DNA from: Novosphingobium sp. BW1
Lineage (GTDB): Bacteria > Pseudomonadota > Alphaproteobacteria > Sphingomonadales > Sphingomonadaceae
Assembly: GCF_008107685.1 (NCBI RefSeq)
Contig: NZ_VIRF01000128.1
Span: 1-64,000, forward strand
Direction of reading: 5' to 3'
DNA length: 64,000 bases
Each line of letters opens with the position of its first letter. The stretch's first letter is position 1. The notes beneath the pieces are model-generated. The model was given only the letters and a program-made list of their open reading frames with translations, had not been told where the DNA came from and did no database searches. This document shows positions 7,937 to 15,900 of this stretch, piece by piece. A program made the position numbers and the translations under genes.

Positions 7937-8080
7937 AGCGCAGGCCCATATGGCTAATGATCAAAATCGTGACATGAATGATAATATATGCCACAGCGTG
8001 CACCTCTTGTCATGCGCCGAAGATCAAAGCTCGGCACGATAACGATTGACGGCAGGAGGTGAGGCGAGTGGCCAGTCCCT

Positions 8081-8287
8081 TCATGCGACAAGCGCGAGAA
8101 CGATTTCATCGTTGCCAGGCGCCAGGCAGCTTGTGCGGATAGGCTGAAACGGATTGCCGGTGGCGACGATAAACTGGCGCATGCCCGTTTGGCGGCGCGC
8201 GCACAGGGCAACATTATAAGCGCGATCGAAGCTCGTGAGTTCTGCTCGGCGCGGCGATAGCGTGCAGCCGGAGTCGGCATTGCGCAT
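8081..8287 (-). CDS. Small hypothetical protein
   Basis: 68 residues from ATG 8287, which has GGAG 7 nt upstream. The C-terminal 45 residues (FDRAYNVALCARRQTG, RQFIVATGNPFQPIRTS, GNDEIVLALVA) look like genuine protein sequence with a strand-turn-strand rhythm. No family was recognised. It lies between the vapBC and RelE-type modules and may be the remainder of a longer gene. Confidence 0.4.
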   Translation of the reverse strand: MRNADSGCTLSPRRAELTSFDRAYNVALCARRQTGMRQFIVATGNPFQPIRTSCLAPGNDEIVLALVA

Positions 8288-8432
8288 GGAGCTTCTCCAA
8301 TCCAGGGTTCCCGGCGATCATCAGTGTCGTCCGAGCGGGCCGATCGTCACCCGCTCGCGCCATTCTCCAGATCGTGCAATGCGCCATCACCGCAGTGGTA
8401 GCCTCCACTGTGTGTGGCGGCCACCGCTTTGT

Positions 8433-8594
8433 TCAGGCGCTTCTCATTCCCGCCTCACCGGCGAAGAACAGTTCCACGCTTCCTTCTTCGGCCAGAATCG
8501 GCACATTCCGACCGGCGGGAATGAGCCACGCGATCTTCTCGGAGACGATGTCCCGTGGCATCACAAGAATCATGAAGAACACCAGCAGCTTCAT
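8433..8594 (-). CDS. Small hydrophobic-start protein downstream of the RelE-type toxin
   Basis: 53 residues from ATG 8594, only 10 bp past the toxin stop codon. The start MKLLVFFMILVMPRDIVSEK is a short hydrophobic stretch, followed by a soluble acidic part ending in FFAGEAGMRSA. It could be a small membrane or secreted peptide co-transcribed with the toxin pair. No family was recognised. Confidence 0.35.
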   Translation of the reverse strand: MKLLVFFMILVMPRDIVSEKIAWLIPAGRNVPILAEEGSVELFFAGEAGMRSA

Positions 8595-8604
8595 CTGGCC
8601 CGGC

Positions 8605-8916
8605 CTATTTCAGTCTGCCCTCCAGGCGCATGATCAGCTCCATTCGCTCGTGCAGGATTGCAACGATGAGCGCCGGTTCGGCCGCGCGCGGCAGACAGAA
8701 AATATAGTGATGTTCGCAGTGGACCATCCGGAGCCCTGGGTAGAGCTCCCCCATCTCCTTGAAAACGCCGTCCCCGGTCGCAATGCGAACAATGCCTTGT
8801 TCAAGCTTGGCGAGATAGGAGCGAACCTGAGCGTTCCCCCATTGCTTGCGCGTATGACGAATGATCGAGCGCAAGTCGTCTTCGGCTGCCGCCGTCAGAA
8901 CATAGGGGGCAGTCAA
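8605..8916 (-). CDS. RelE/ParE-family toxin
   Basis: 103 residues. Features of the RelE/ParE superfamily: an opening strand and helix (YVLTAAAEDDLRSIIRHTRK), WGNAQVRSYLAKLEQGI, then ELYPGLRMVHCEHHYIFCLPR and a final strand (AEPALIVAILHERMEL). The conserved R-M-..-HYIF pattern matches the ParE/YoeB core. It probably inhibits gyrase or translation; which one cannot be decided here. It starts 2 bp after the stop of its antitoxin gene, so the two form one operon. Confidence 0.85.
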   Translation of the reverse strand: MTAPYVLTAAAEDDLRSIIRHTRKQWGNAQVRSYLAKLEQGIVRIATGDGVFKEMGELYPGLRMVHCEHHYIFCLPRAAEPALIVAILHERMELIMRLEGRLK

Positions 8917-8918
8917 TC

Positions 8919-9167
8919 CTAGCGATCCTCACCAAGCTCTTCGTCCACTATCGCGCCAACACTCTTACCTGAAACGCAGCCCGCCAGGCCTTGGTCGATT
9001 CGCTCGCCCAGAAGCGCTTTCAGTTCAGCCCAAGCTTGATCGGTGCCAGCATCGGCGGGGAAAAGCCGTTCGATCGCATATTGCCGGATCGTCTTGCCCT
9101 GCAAGGCGGCCAGGGCCTTCAGGCTCTGGTGCTGCTGCTCAGAGATGTCGATGGTGAGCCGACTCAT
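8919..9167 (-). CDS. Antitoxin partner of the RelE/ParE-type toxin
   Basis: 82 residues (MSRLTIDISEQQHQSLKALA). The first 40 residues form a ribbon-helix-helix-like DNA-binding segment (SRLTIDISEQQHQSLKALAA, GKTIRQYAIERLF). The acidic C-terminal half (VSGKSVGAIVDEELGEDR) is the likely toxin-binding region. It directly precedes the toxin with a 2-bp gap, the normal antitoxin-first order. Expected to repress the operon. Confidence 0.8.
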   Translation of the reverse strand: MSRLTIDISEQQHQSLKALAALQGKTIRQYAIERLFPADAGTDQAWAELKALLGERIDQGLAGCVSGKSVGAIVDEELGEDR

Positions 9168-9299
9168 GGTGAACCTCGCAAGTTTCTACAAACCTACATT
9201 TACAGAAATGTGGGCCTGTTGTCATGCATGCCGACCAAGGCTGGAATGACTTCTCGGTCCGCGCTGCGCCTCGCGCTTCTGGGAAACGCAGCACCCGGG

Positions 9300-9587
9300 T
9301 CACCATGGAAACACCGGCAGGCCATCGATGACGTCGGCATCACAGTCGAACAACAGATAGTCGCATCCCAGATCCCGGGCGAACCGCATGGCCGCCAGCA
9401 GCTCCAGGGGAACCTTCCGGCAGTAGGGCTCGGGGATCTCGCGGCTGGCCACGAACCAGCCTTCATGGGTCGATGCGACAGCCAAGGGCCGAAGCGAGCG
9501 ATCAAGCGCGGCCCAGGCATCGAGCCGCTCGGCTGTACCCAGGCACACATGGGATGTGCTGAGCACGAGGTAGCGCCCCAATTCCAC
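9300..9587 (-). CDS. DUF5983 family protein
   Basis: 95 residues with a GTG start at 9587, chosen because a GGAGG ribosome site lies just upstream and the family homology begins there; the longer open frame upstream has no domain. Key stretches are RYLVLSTSHV, a central FVASREIPEP and the C-terminal CDYLLFDCDADVIDGLPVF. The latter resembles DUF5983, found next to DUF932 genes on proteobacterial mobile elements. Function unknown. A perfect hairpin lies between this gene and the DUF932 gene, close to its start. Confidence 0.7.
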   Translation of the reverse strand: MELGRYLVLSTSHVCLGTAERLDAWAALDRSLRPLAVASTHEGWFVASREIPEPYCRKVPLELLAAMRFARDLGCDYLLFDCDADVIDGLPVFPW

Positions 9588-9616
9588 AGGCACCTCCAAC
9601 GGTAATGAAAATCGAG

Positions 9617-9654
9617 ACGTGCCGGCCGATGCAAAAATCGCACGGCCGGCACGT
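9617..9654 (-). terminator. Perfect 12-bp hairpin between DUF932 and DUF5983 genes
   Basis: ACGTGCCGGCCG (9617-9628) and CGGCCGGCACGT (9643-9654) flank a 14-nt loop that itself contains TGC/GCA. It begins only 7 bp after the DUF932 stop codon. On the minus strand it is followed by CTCGATTTTC, a weak U tract. It may terminate or attenuate transcription into the DUF5983 gene, or protect the upstream message. Confidence 0.6.
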
Positions 9655-9660
9655 GGCGGT

Positions 9661-10866
9661 TCAATTGACCTTTTCGAGGATCTTGCGCGCCTTGCCCTCG
9701 ATCTCGAGCCGGGCGTCCTGGTTGGTCTTGCTGCGCGCGTGGGCGGTGATCCCTTGGACGAAGTCATAGAGGCTCTCGGGCGGACGGCCTTCCTCGGCGA
9801 GCACGCTGGCAATGATCTTGCCGGTCTCGGCCTTGGAGAAGCCACGCTTCCTCAGGAAGTCTTCGCGGTCCTCGTCCTTGCGGGCGACGATGCGCTCGCG
9901 CGCATGCTTGATCCCGTCGACAAAGCTCCTGGGCGAGGAGTCCGCGAAGTGCGCCAGGGCGGGCGCAGCTTCATGCGCGAAACGGTTGGCGGCGAACTTC
10001 GAGTGGCGGATGCTTATTTCTTCGAAATTTTCCACGCCCCACAGCGTCCTGTTCTGGCAGACCGCCCTCAAAAAGAAGGTTGCGATTCCCAGAGTTTTGG
10101 CGCCCACTTCGGAGTTCCACGCATAGAAGCCGCGGAAGAAGAGATCGGGCTCGCCGTTAGGGAGCTTGCCGGCCTCGATCGGATGCGTGTCATCGACCAG
10201 GAACAGGAAGACGTCGCGGTCGGAGGCATAGAGCGTCGTCGTCTCGCTGCTCACATCGACATGGGGATTGTAGACCATCGAGCCCCAGTCGAGCACACCC
10301 GGCACCTTCCATCGCGTATCGCCCACACCGTCACCGGCAATGCGCATGACCGCGCTCACGAGTTCGTGATCCCAGATGCGGCCATAGTCGGGGCCGGTTA
10401 CCGCCCGCAGTTCGGTGCGGCCAGTATCGGTCTGGAGAAGCTTCACCTGCTCGCCGCGATGGGAGAGTAATCCGTGCTGCATGTTGATGCCAGCAAGGGC
10501 TGCCGGAAGCGTGCGCAAATAGGAAGCAGGCGCCCCCACCAGGCTCGCGAGCTGTCCGAAGGACCAGTTGGTCGGCGCGATCGGCGTGTCCTCACCCGGC
10601 GTGATCAGCGCGAGCATTTCCGGGTCCTCGCTGCGCGCCCCGACACGCACCTGCCTGCTTTCGACAATCCGCGTCGTTGCTTGGTCGGCTCGGCGGCGCA
10701 CGCTGGCATGCAAGTCTGTGAGCGAGAGATAGCGTTCGTCGTCGGGGCGCGAAAACCATTCGGAGGATACGCGCGAGATGTTCTGGCCGCGCGAGATGTC
10801 GACGCGGTATCCAGTGTTTACAGGCGCGTCGGAGGGTTGCTCGATGATGCGGGCGAGAGTGGTCAT
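9661..10866 (-). CDS. DUF932 domain protein
   Basis: 401 residues from ATG 10866, with GAGGAG about 9 nt upstream. The DUF932 pattern is visible: ISRVSSEWFSRPDDERYLSL near the start, NWSFGQLASLVGAPASYLR and LPAALAGINMQ in the middle, LRAVTGPDYGRIWDHELVSA, then FFRGFYAWNSEVGAKTLGI and FFLRAVCQNRTLWG. These proteins are common on plasmids and phages and are sometimes called phage/plasmid-like protein; their biochemical role is unknown. Length is normal for the family. It ends in a charged helical tail. Confidence 0.9.
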   Translation of the reverse strand: MTTLARIIEQPSDAPVNTGYRVDISRGQNISRVSSEWFSRPDDERYLSLTDLHASVRRRADQATTRIVESRQVRVGARSEDPEMLALITPGEDTPIAPTNWSFGQLASLVGAPASYLRTLPAALAGINMQHGLLSHRGEQVKLLQTDTGRTELRAVTGPDYGRIWDHELVSAVMRIAGDGVGDTRWKVPGVLDWGSMVYNPHVDVSSETTTLYASDRDVFLFLVDDTHPIEAGKLPNGEPDLFFRGFYAWNSEVGAKTLGIATFFLRAVCQNRTLWGVENFEEISIRHSKFAANRFAHEAAPALAHFADSSPRSFVDGIKHARERIVARKDEDREDFLRKRGFSKAETGKIIASVLAEEGRPPESLYDFVQGITAHARSKTNQDARLEIEGKARKILEKVN

Positions 10867-10953
10867 GATGGTGCTCCTCGAAGATGAAAAAGGTCAAAAA
10901 GCCTGAAGCGTCGCCACCCCCAGGCTCATCCTCTTCATCCCCCTTTCCTTTCG

Positions 10954-11688
10954 TCACATGGCAGTTGACCCCGCCCCGTCGGGGCCGGCGATCAGCGGTT
11001 GCCATTCGTAAAGCAGGTGAGCATCCGGATCGTGTTCATTCCCGATCGCGATCCGCACCAGGCGTCCATCGCAGGCGAAATTACTGGCGCGCGGGAAGTC
11101 GCAGTAACTGCGCCCTTCGAACACGAAATCCTTGGACCGAACCTCGATCACCTTGCGCGCCGCGCCCAGTGCGCGATGGTTGAAGGGCGCGTGCAGCAGA
11201 GTGAGGGTATCGCCGGGTCTGAGGCGCTTCCTGAAGCTGGCGAGCGAAACCAGATTGTCGACCGGATTGGCCTTCCCGCGCCGGGCAGCGAGCGCTGCCC
11301 AGTAGGCCTGCCCGATGGCAATTTCCGCATAGAACGAGCAGCTCCAGTAATCTTGGAGCGGGTTGGTGCGGCAAAAGCCGAAGCGCTCGATCTGATCGCG
11401 TACCACCGTGATGAATGTCTCTTGCGCCTCGCGCGTGGACAGATCGCCGGGAGCATCGAGAACTTCGGCCGTAATCTTGCGGCCACCGGTAAATCGCTCG
11501 CTGCGAAGGACGAAGCAGATTTCAGGGAAATGGCTCGCGAGGTGCGTCTCGATCCGGTTGCACAATGTGCCCATGTGCTCGGAGGGACGATAAAGATCGC
11601 CCTTGTAATGGAAATTACCCCGCTCGTCGTAGGGTGTCTCGCTGTAGAGGCGCGCAGGCGCCTCCACCGGTGTGGTGGATAGCATCAT
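10954..11688 (-). CDS. LPD29-like domain protein
   Basis: 244 residues. The region LCNRIETHLASHFPEICFVL, RSERFTGGRKITAEV, then QIERFGFCRTNPLQDYWSCS fits the LPD29 pattern (an accessory domain of large polyvalent proteins of mobile elements), in which a short alpha/beta unit carries SxxYxGG-like and aromatic motifs. The C-terminal half (LRPGDTLTLLHAPFNHRALG) may be a small beta domain. Its start overlaps the stop of the preceding gene by 4 nt (11685-11688). Function unknown. Confidence 0.55.
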   Translation of the reverse strand: MMLSTTPVEAPARLYSETPYDERGNFHYKGDLYRPSEHMGTLCNRIETHLASHFPEICFVLRSERFTGGRKITAEVLDAPGDLSTREAQETFITVVRDQIERFGFCRTNPLQDYWSCSFYAEIAIGQAYWAALAARRGKANPVDNLVSLASFRKRLRPGDTLTLLHAPFNHRALGAARKVIEVRSKDFVFEGRSYCDFPRASNFACDGRLVRIAIGNEHDPDAHLLYEWQPLIAGPDGAGSTAM

Positions 11689-12347
11689 CGTATCCTTCCG
11701 TTGGGGGGAGTGTCAGCCGCGGCCCGCGGCAACCCAGGCCCAGTAGCCGAGCCGGGGTCGCCATCGGCAACTTCGGCCTGCCAGTCGGCGAGAGGGTAAT
11801 CGGGATCCTCGCTCCAGCCATTGCGGCTTTCGGCGGCGGAGGCCGCATGGGATTTTTGCGACAGCATGTCACTCAGCATCGCGCCCGTCGTCTTGAACGC
11901 GATGCCGCCCGCAGAGATCGCGCAGGCCCCGCCCCCGAATTCCCCCAGCTTGGGGCGAGAACAGGTGCAGGCCCATTCGAACCCGATGGGTGCCTGGCGC
12001 AGGGTATCCTGGCAACAATGCCGTATCAGCTGCGCGAGTGCATCCGGCTGGAAGTCGGTCGTCGAGTACAAGATGACGGTCGATACTTCCGGATGATCAC
12101 ACGCATTCCCGGCTTCGAATTCCACGCCGAAGTCCGGAAAATCCGGATCGGGAAAGATTGCAAGAAACCCGCTCCACGGATCGTCCGGTTTGACCGGCGG
12201 AAACACGGCCAAAAACTCGGGCGACGGATCGCTGGGCGTATCTTCGGCCATGAAGGCATAACTTGCCTCGAAGGCCTCCTCGATCAACGCCAGTTCGGCA
12301 TGTGTGCAGTTGAAAGAGAAACTGCCCTGGACATAAGAGTCAGCCAT
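11685..12347 (-). CDS. Hypothetical acidic protein of the maintenance block
   Basis: 220 residues starting MADSYVQGSFSFNCTHAELA, the first gene of a two-gene overlap with the LPD29-like gene. It is strongly acidic in the first 110 residues with repeated Pro/Asp/Phe segments (FPDPDFPDFGVEFEAG). A central Cys-containing stretch (HCCQDTLRQ, FEWACTCSRPK) and a Gly-rich GGGACAISAGGIAF follow. The tail is low-complexity. No family was recognised, but coupling to a conserved neighbour supports it as real. Confidence 0.65.
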   Translation of the reverse strand: MADSYVQGSFSFNCTHAELALIEEAFEASYAFMAEDTPSDPSPEFLAVFPPVKPDDPWSGFLAIFPDPDFPDFGVEFEAGNACDHPEVSTVILYSTTDFQPDALAQLIRHCCQDTLRQAPIGFEWACTCSRPKLGEFGGGACAISAGGIAFKTTGAMLSDMLSQKSHAASAAESRNGWSEDPDYPLADWQAEVADGDPGSATGPGLPRAAADTPPNGRIR

Positions 12348-12362
12348 TGTCCGTCGCCCCCA

Positions 12363-12824
12363 TCACGCCGATTTCTGCAGACCACTCGCGATGGCGATCG
12401 GCGGCGGCTGAAATTCCGCGAGTTCGGACCACGCCTCGATCGCCTCCATGGTCCCGAGCGCGCGGATCATGCTGAGGGCAAGGACGATTTCCTCGTTCTC
12501 GGTCATGTCGAACTGCGCGGGCGAGCCGGTGCCGGTAAAGACCACGCGTTCGGGGCCAAACACGCCGCTACAACTCCCGGAATTGCGCACAAACGCGATG
12601 CCATGGTCTTCGCAGAACTGCTCGGTCCACTCGAACATGCCGCCGGGCTGGGCATAGGCGAAGGCCGCGAGGGTCTCGCCGGAGCGCAGCGATGCAGGAT
12701 CGAGTGGCTCGCCTTCCCAGTCGGCGCGCCCTCCGTCGCGTTCAATCGCGGCGAACAGGCCAGAAATACACGAATGAGAAATCACGCCGCCAATGCGGAT
12801 CGACGCACTTGTCCGGTCAGCCAT
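12363..12824 (-). CDS. Hypothetical protein
   Basis: 153 residues from ATG 12824, with GGAG about 7 nt upstream; a longer frame to 12881 lacks a site. It begins MADRTSASIRIGGVISHSCI and has a pattern of strands and helices (LAAFAYAQPGGMFEWTEQFC, GIAFVRNSGSC, VVFTGTGSPAQFD). It ends in a helical stretch (SMIRALGTMEAIEAWSELAE). It lies 15 bp upstream of the acidic-protein gene, in the same operon. No family was recognised. Confidence 0.65.
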   Translation of the reverse strand: MADRTSASIRIGGVISHSCISGLFAAIERDGGRADWEGEPLDPASLRSGETLAAFAYAQPGGMFEWTEQFCEDHGIAFVRNSGSCSGVFGPERVVFTGTGSPAQFDMTENEEIVLALSMIRALGTMEAIEAWSELAEFQPPPIAIASGLQKSA

Positions 12825-12854
12825 CTGGGTTCTCCATGTTTCAGGTTCTGGAAT

Positions 12855-12878
12855 GTGCGCCCGGCCAATCGGGCGCAC
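12855..12878 (-). terminator. Perfect 9-bp inverted repeat between the strawberry-notch gene and its downstream operon
   Basis: GTGCGCCCG (12855-12863), loop GCCAAT, CGGGCGCAC (12870-12878). It lies 60 bp past the stop of the large helicase gene and 30 bp before the start of the next gene. No U tract follows on the minus strand, so it may be a terminator needing Rho, an RNA-stability element or an operator. Confidence 0.45.
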
Positions 12879-12937
12879 CAAATCTCCCCCACTCCCTTCA
12901 CGGGCCTGGGCATGATGGTACGGGTGGCGAAGCCAGG

Positions 12938-15900
12938 TCAGCCTCGTGCTATCGCCGAGAGCACCTCTTCCGCACGATCAAGGGGCACGAACAGACGCGT
13001 CGTGTACTGGATGACCTCGGTGAAGCAGCCGCGCGCCTTCAGCCAATCCCGATCGCCGGAGGCCGCCCCGCGCAGTTCCAGGCGGCGGCTGTTGTTGACG
13101 AAGACCGAGGCCAGGCGAACCCCTTCGAGTCCAGGGACGGGAACACCGCTATCGCTGCGCGCGGCGGCAATCAGTTCGCCCGTCGTCAAGCGCACCGATG
13201 CCCTAAGGCCAAACTCGGCCTGAAGCTTCTCGACGGCTGCCGGCATGACGATCCGGCCGAGCAGCGCCTCGCCATTCCTGTCGATAATCCGCCGGACCCG
13301 CACATCGTCCGCTGGGAGCTTGTGCCAGACCGGCAGCAGGAGGCCGGTTGCAAGGCTGACGGTCTCGACATTCAGATGGGCCGAAGCTGCTGCCACCTCG
13401 GCCACCCAAAGAGCGCGGAAAGCATCCTGCTCGATCGCTTGCCAGTGCGTGCTCTCCAGGCCTTGCGCGGCTATTCGTTCGCTGCCCGTGGGGCGGACCA
13501 GCTGGCACATGGGCACCGGACGGCCGTCTTCATCGGTAATCGACCAGGAGGGAACCCGCAGCGCCACCTTGCCCGAGCGGCCATTCCGCAGCCAGGCAAT
13601 GCCTTCGTTGCCTTCCCACATGCGCGTGAGGCGCGCCCATGAGGTGATGCGCGGCTTGGTGTGAAGTTCGAGGCGCAGCAGGCGTGTCTGCGCGCCGGTG
13701 ACGGGATCGGTACGCAGGACCTTCTCGCCAAGCGGCATGATATGCTCGGCAACAATGGTTTCGACCCCGAGATCGAGCGTGCCAGCCTCGCGCGCCGCAT
13801 CGATGCGAGCCTGGATGAGCCCGCCGTATTCCTCGAAAATGGCATTCTGCGCCGCGATCCTGAGTGCCAGGATGCGATTGAGCCAGCGCTGGATAGGCGG
13901 CAGGCGTTCGAGCAGTACGCCGCTATCTTCCTCGACCAGCTTGAGACCGGTGAGTGACGTAAAGTCTGCGAGGGTCGTGCTGGTCAGCTTGCCGGCGTGC
14001 AGCAAGTGATACCACTGGGTCAGGGCCTCGCGGGCATAGGTACTTTCGAGGTTGTCGGCCGGATCGAAGAGGTTCTGCCCGCCAGTCTGGCGCTGACCGC
14101 GTGTCAGTGCCCCCAGACTGTCGAGCCGCCGTGCGATGGTGCTGATGAAGCGCCGCTCGCCCTTGCAATCCGTCGTGACAGGTCGGAAGACCGGTGCGCT
14201 GGCCTGATTGGTGCGATGGGTTCGTCCCAAGCCCTGGATGGCGCTTGCCGCCTTCCAGCCCGGCTCGAGCAGGAAGTGGATGCGGCGTTTCCCGGCGCTG
14301 CCGCAGCCCATGTCCGCATGGTAGGAGCGCCCCGTCCCGCCAGCATCGGAAAAGGCCAGGATTGCCTTGCGCCCAGCCATGAAGGCATCGCTGTCCGCCT
14401 TGCGCGCACCGGGACTACGCGATTCCAGTTTTTGGTTGCCGTGCGGATCGAGGACGATGCGTTTGGTCCGGCCTGTGACTTCAGCGACCACGTCGCTGCC
14501 GAAGTGGGCGATCAGCGCGTCGAGCGCGGCGGGAATGGGCGGCATGCCGCAAAGCTGCTCGATCAGGTCATCACGCGCCGCCAGGGCTTCGCGGCAGGGC
14601 ACCGGCGCGCCCTGATCATCGACCATCAGTTCGGAACGCGCGGTGCCATCGCTGGCCGTGAACACCCGCATTTGCCGGGTGGGAAAGGCATTGCGAAGAT
14701 AGTCAATGAGGCCGTCCCTGGGCGATACATCTACGGCGAGATGCGCGCGTTCCTGTACGGACAGGCCCGACAGCCGCCGCTCTAGGACGGCCTCGCCGGT
14801 CGTCACCAGCTGCACGACGGCGGCATGGCCGGCCGCCACTTCGCTTTCGATCGCTGGGATCAGGCTCGGCATCTTCATCGACAGGAGCACCTGGCCGAAG
14901 AAGCGCTGTTTGGCGCTTTCGAAGCGGGAGAGCGCGGATCCCTTGGCCTGCGAATTCAGCATATCGCCCGACATCCGATCGACGACGCCAGTGGCTTTCA
15001 GCGCCTCGGCGAGGTGCTGATGTATAATTCCCCAGGCGTCCGCGTAAGCATCGTAGATCGCGATCTGGTCCGGCGTCAGTTTGTGTTCGAGAGCCTCGTA
15101 CTCGACGCCGGCAAAGCTGAGAGCCCGGGCGGTATAAAGCCCCATGGCCTTCAGATCGCGCGCGACGATTTCCATGGCGGCAATGCCGCCATCTTCCATC
15201 GCCGCCATGAACCCGGCCCGGTCGCGAAAGGCCGTGCCCGGCCCCCACAGCCCGAGGCGCGCTGCGTAGCACAGGTTCGCCGGATCGGTAGCGCCTGTGG
15301 CCGAAACATAGAGCACCCGCGCGCGCGGCAGCGCATGCTGCAAGCGGACGCCAGCCAGTCCCTGCTCGGAGCCCCTGGCCGCGCCGAACTCGGTCTCGGT
15401 TCCCGCGGCATTGGCCATGGCATGTGCCTCGTCGAACACCAGCATGCCTTCAAAGTCGTCGCCCAGCCAGGTGCGGATTTGCTGGAGGCGAGAGGCCTCA
15501 TCGTGCCGCGACGAGCGCAGCGTCGCGTAAGTCAGGAACAGGATGCCGCTCGCCATCGCAATCGGCCCGCCCAGCGGGAAGGCATCGAGCGGCTGGATGT
15601 CGATGGGAAGTCCGCCGAGCGCTGCCCAGTCGCGGCGAGCATCCTCGATGAGACCCGAGGCCAGCGAAATCCACACGGCTTTCCGGCGTCCCCGGTTCCA
15701 CTGGTCGAGGATCGAGGCGGCCACTTCGCGCCCCTTGCCGACACCAGTGCCGTCGCCAATGAAATACCCGGTGCGATAGACATACCCTTCTGCGGCATCG
15801 GCCAGTTGATCGCCCGCTTCGTTGGGAACGAAGGTGCCATGCAGATCACGCTCGAAGGCTTCGCCGGCCTGGATCACGGTTTCGAGCTGGGCATCGGAAA

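Noticed and set aside
11565..13223. 552-codon plus-strand frame across three minus-strand genes
   Set aside because: It spans several gene junctions and a hairpin, and its translation is low-complexity Arg/Pro/Gly. The minus-strand genes have coupled starts and ribosome sites.
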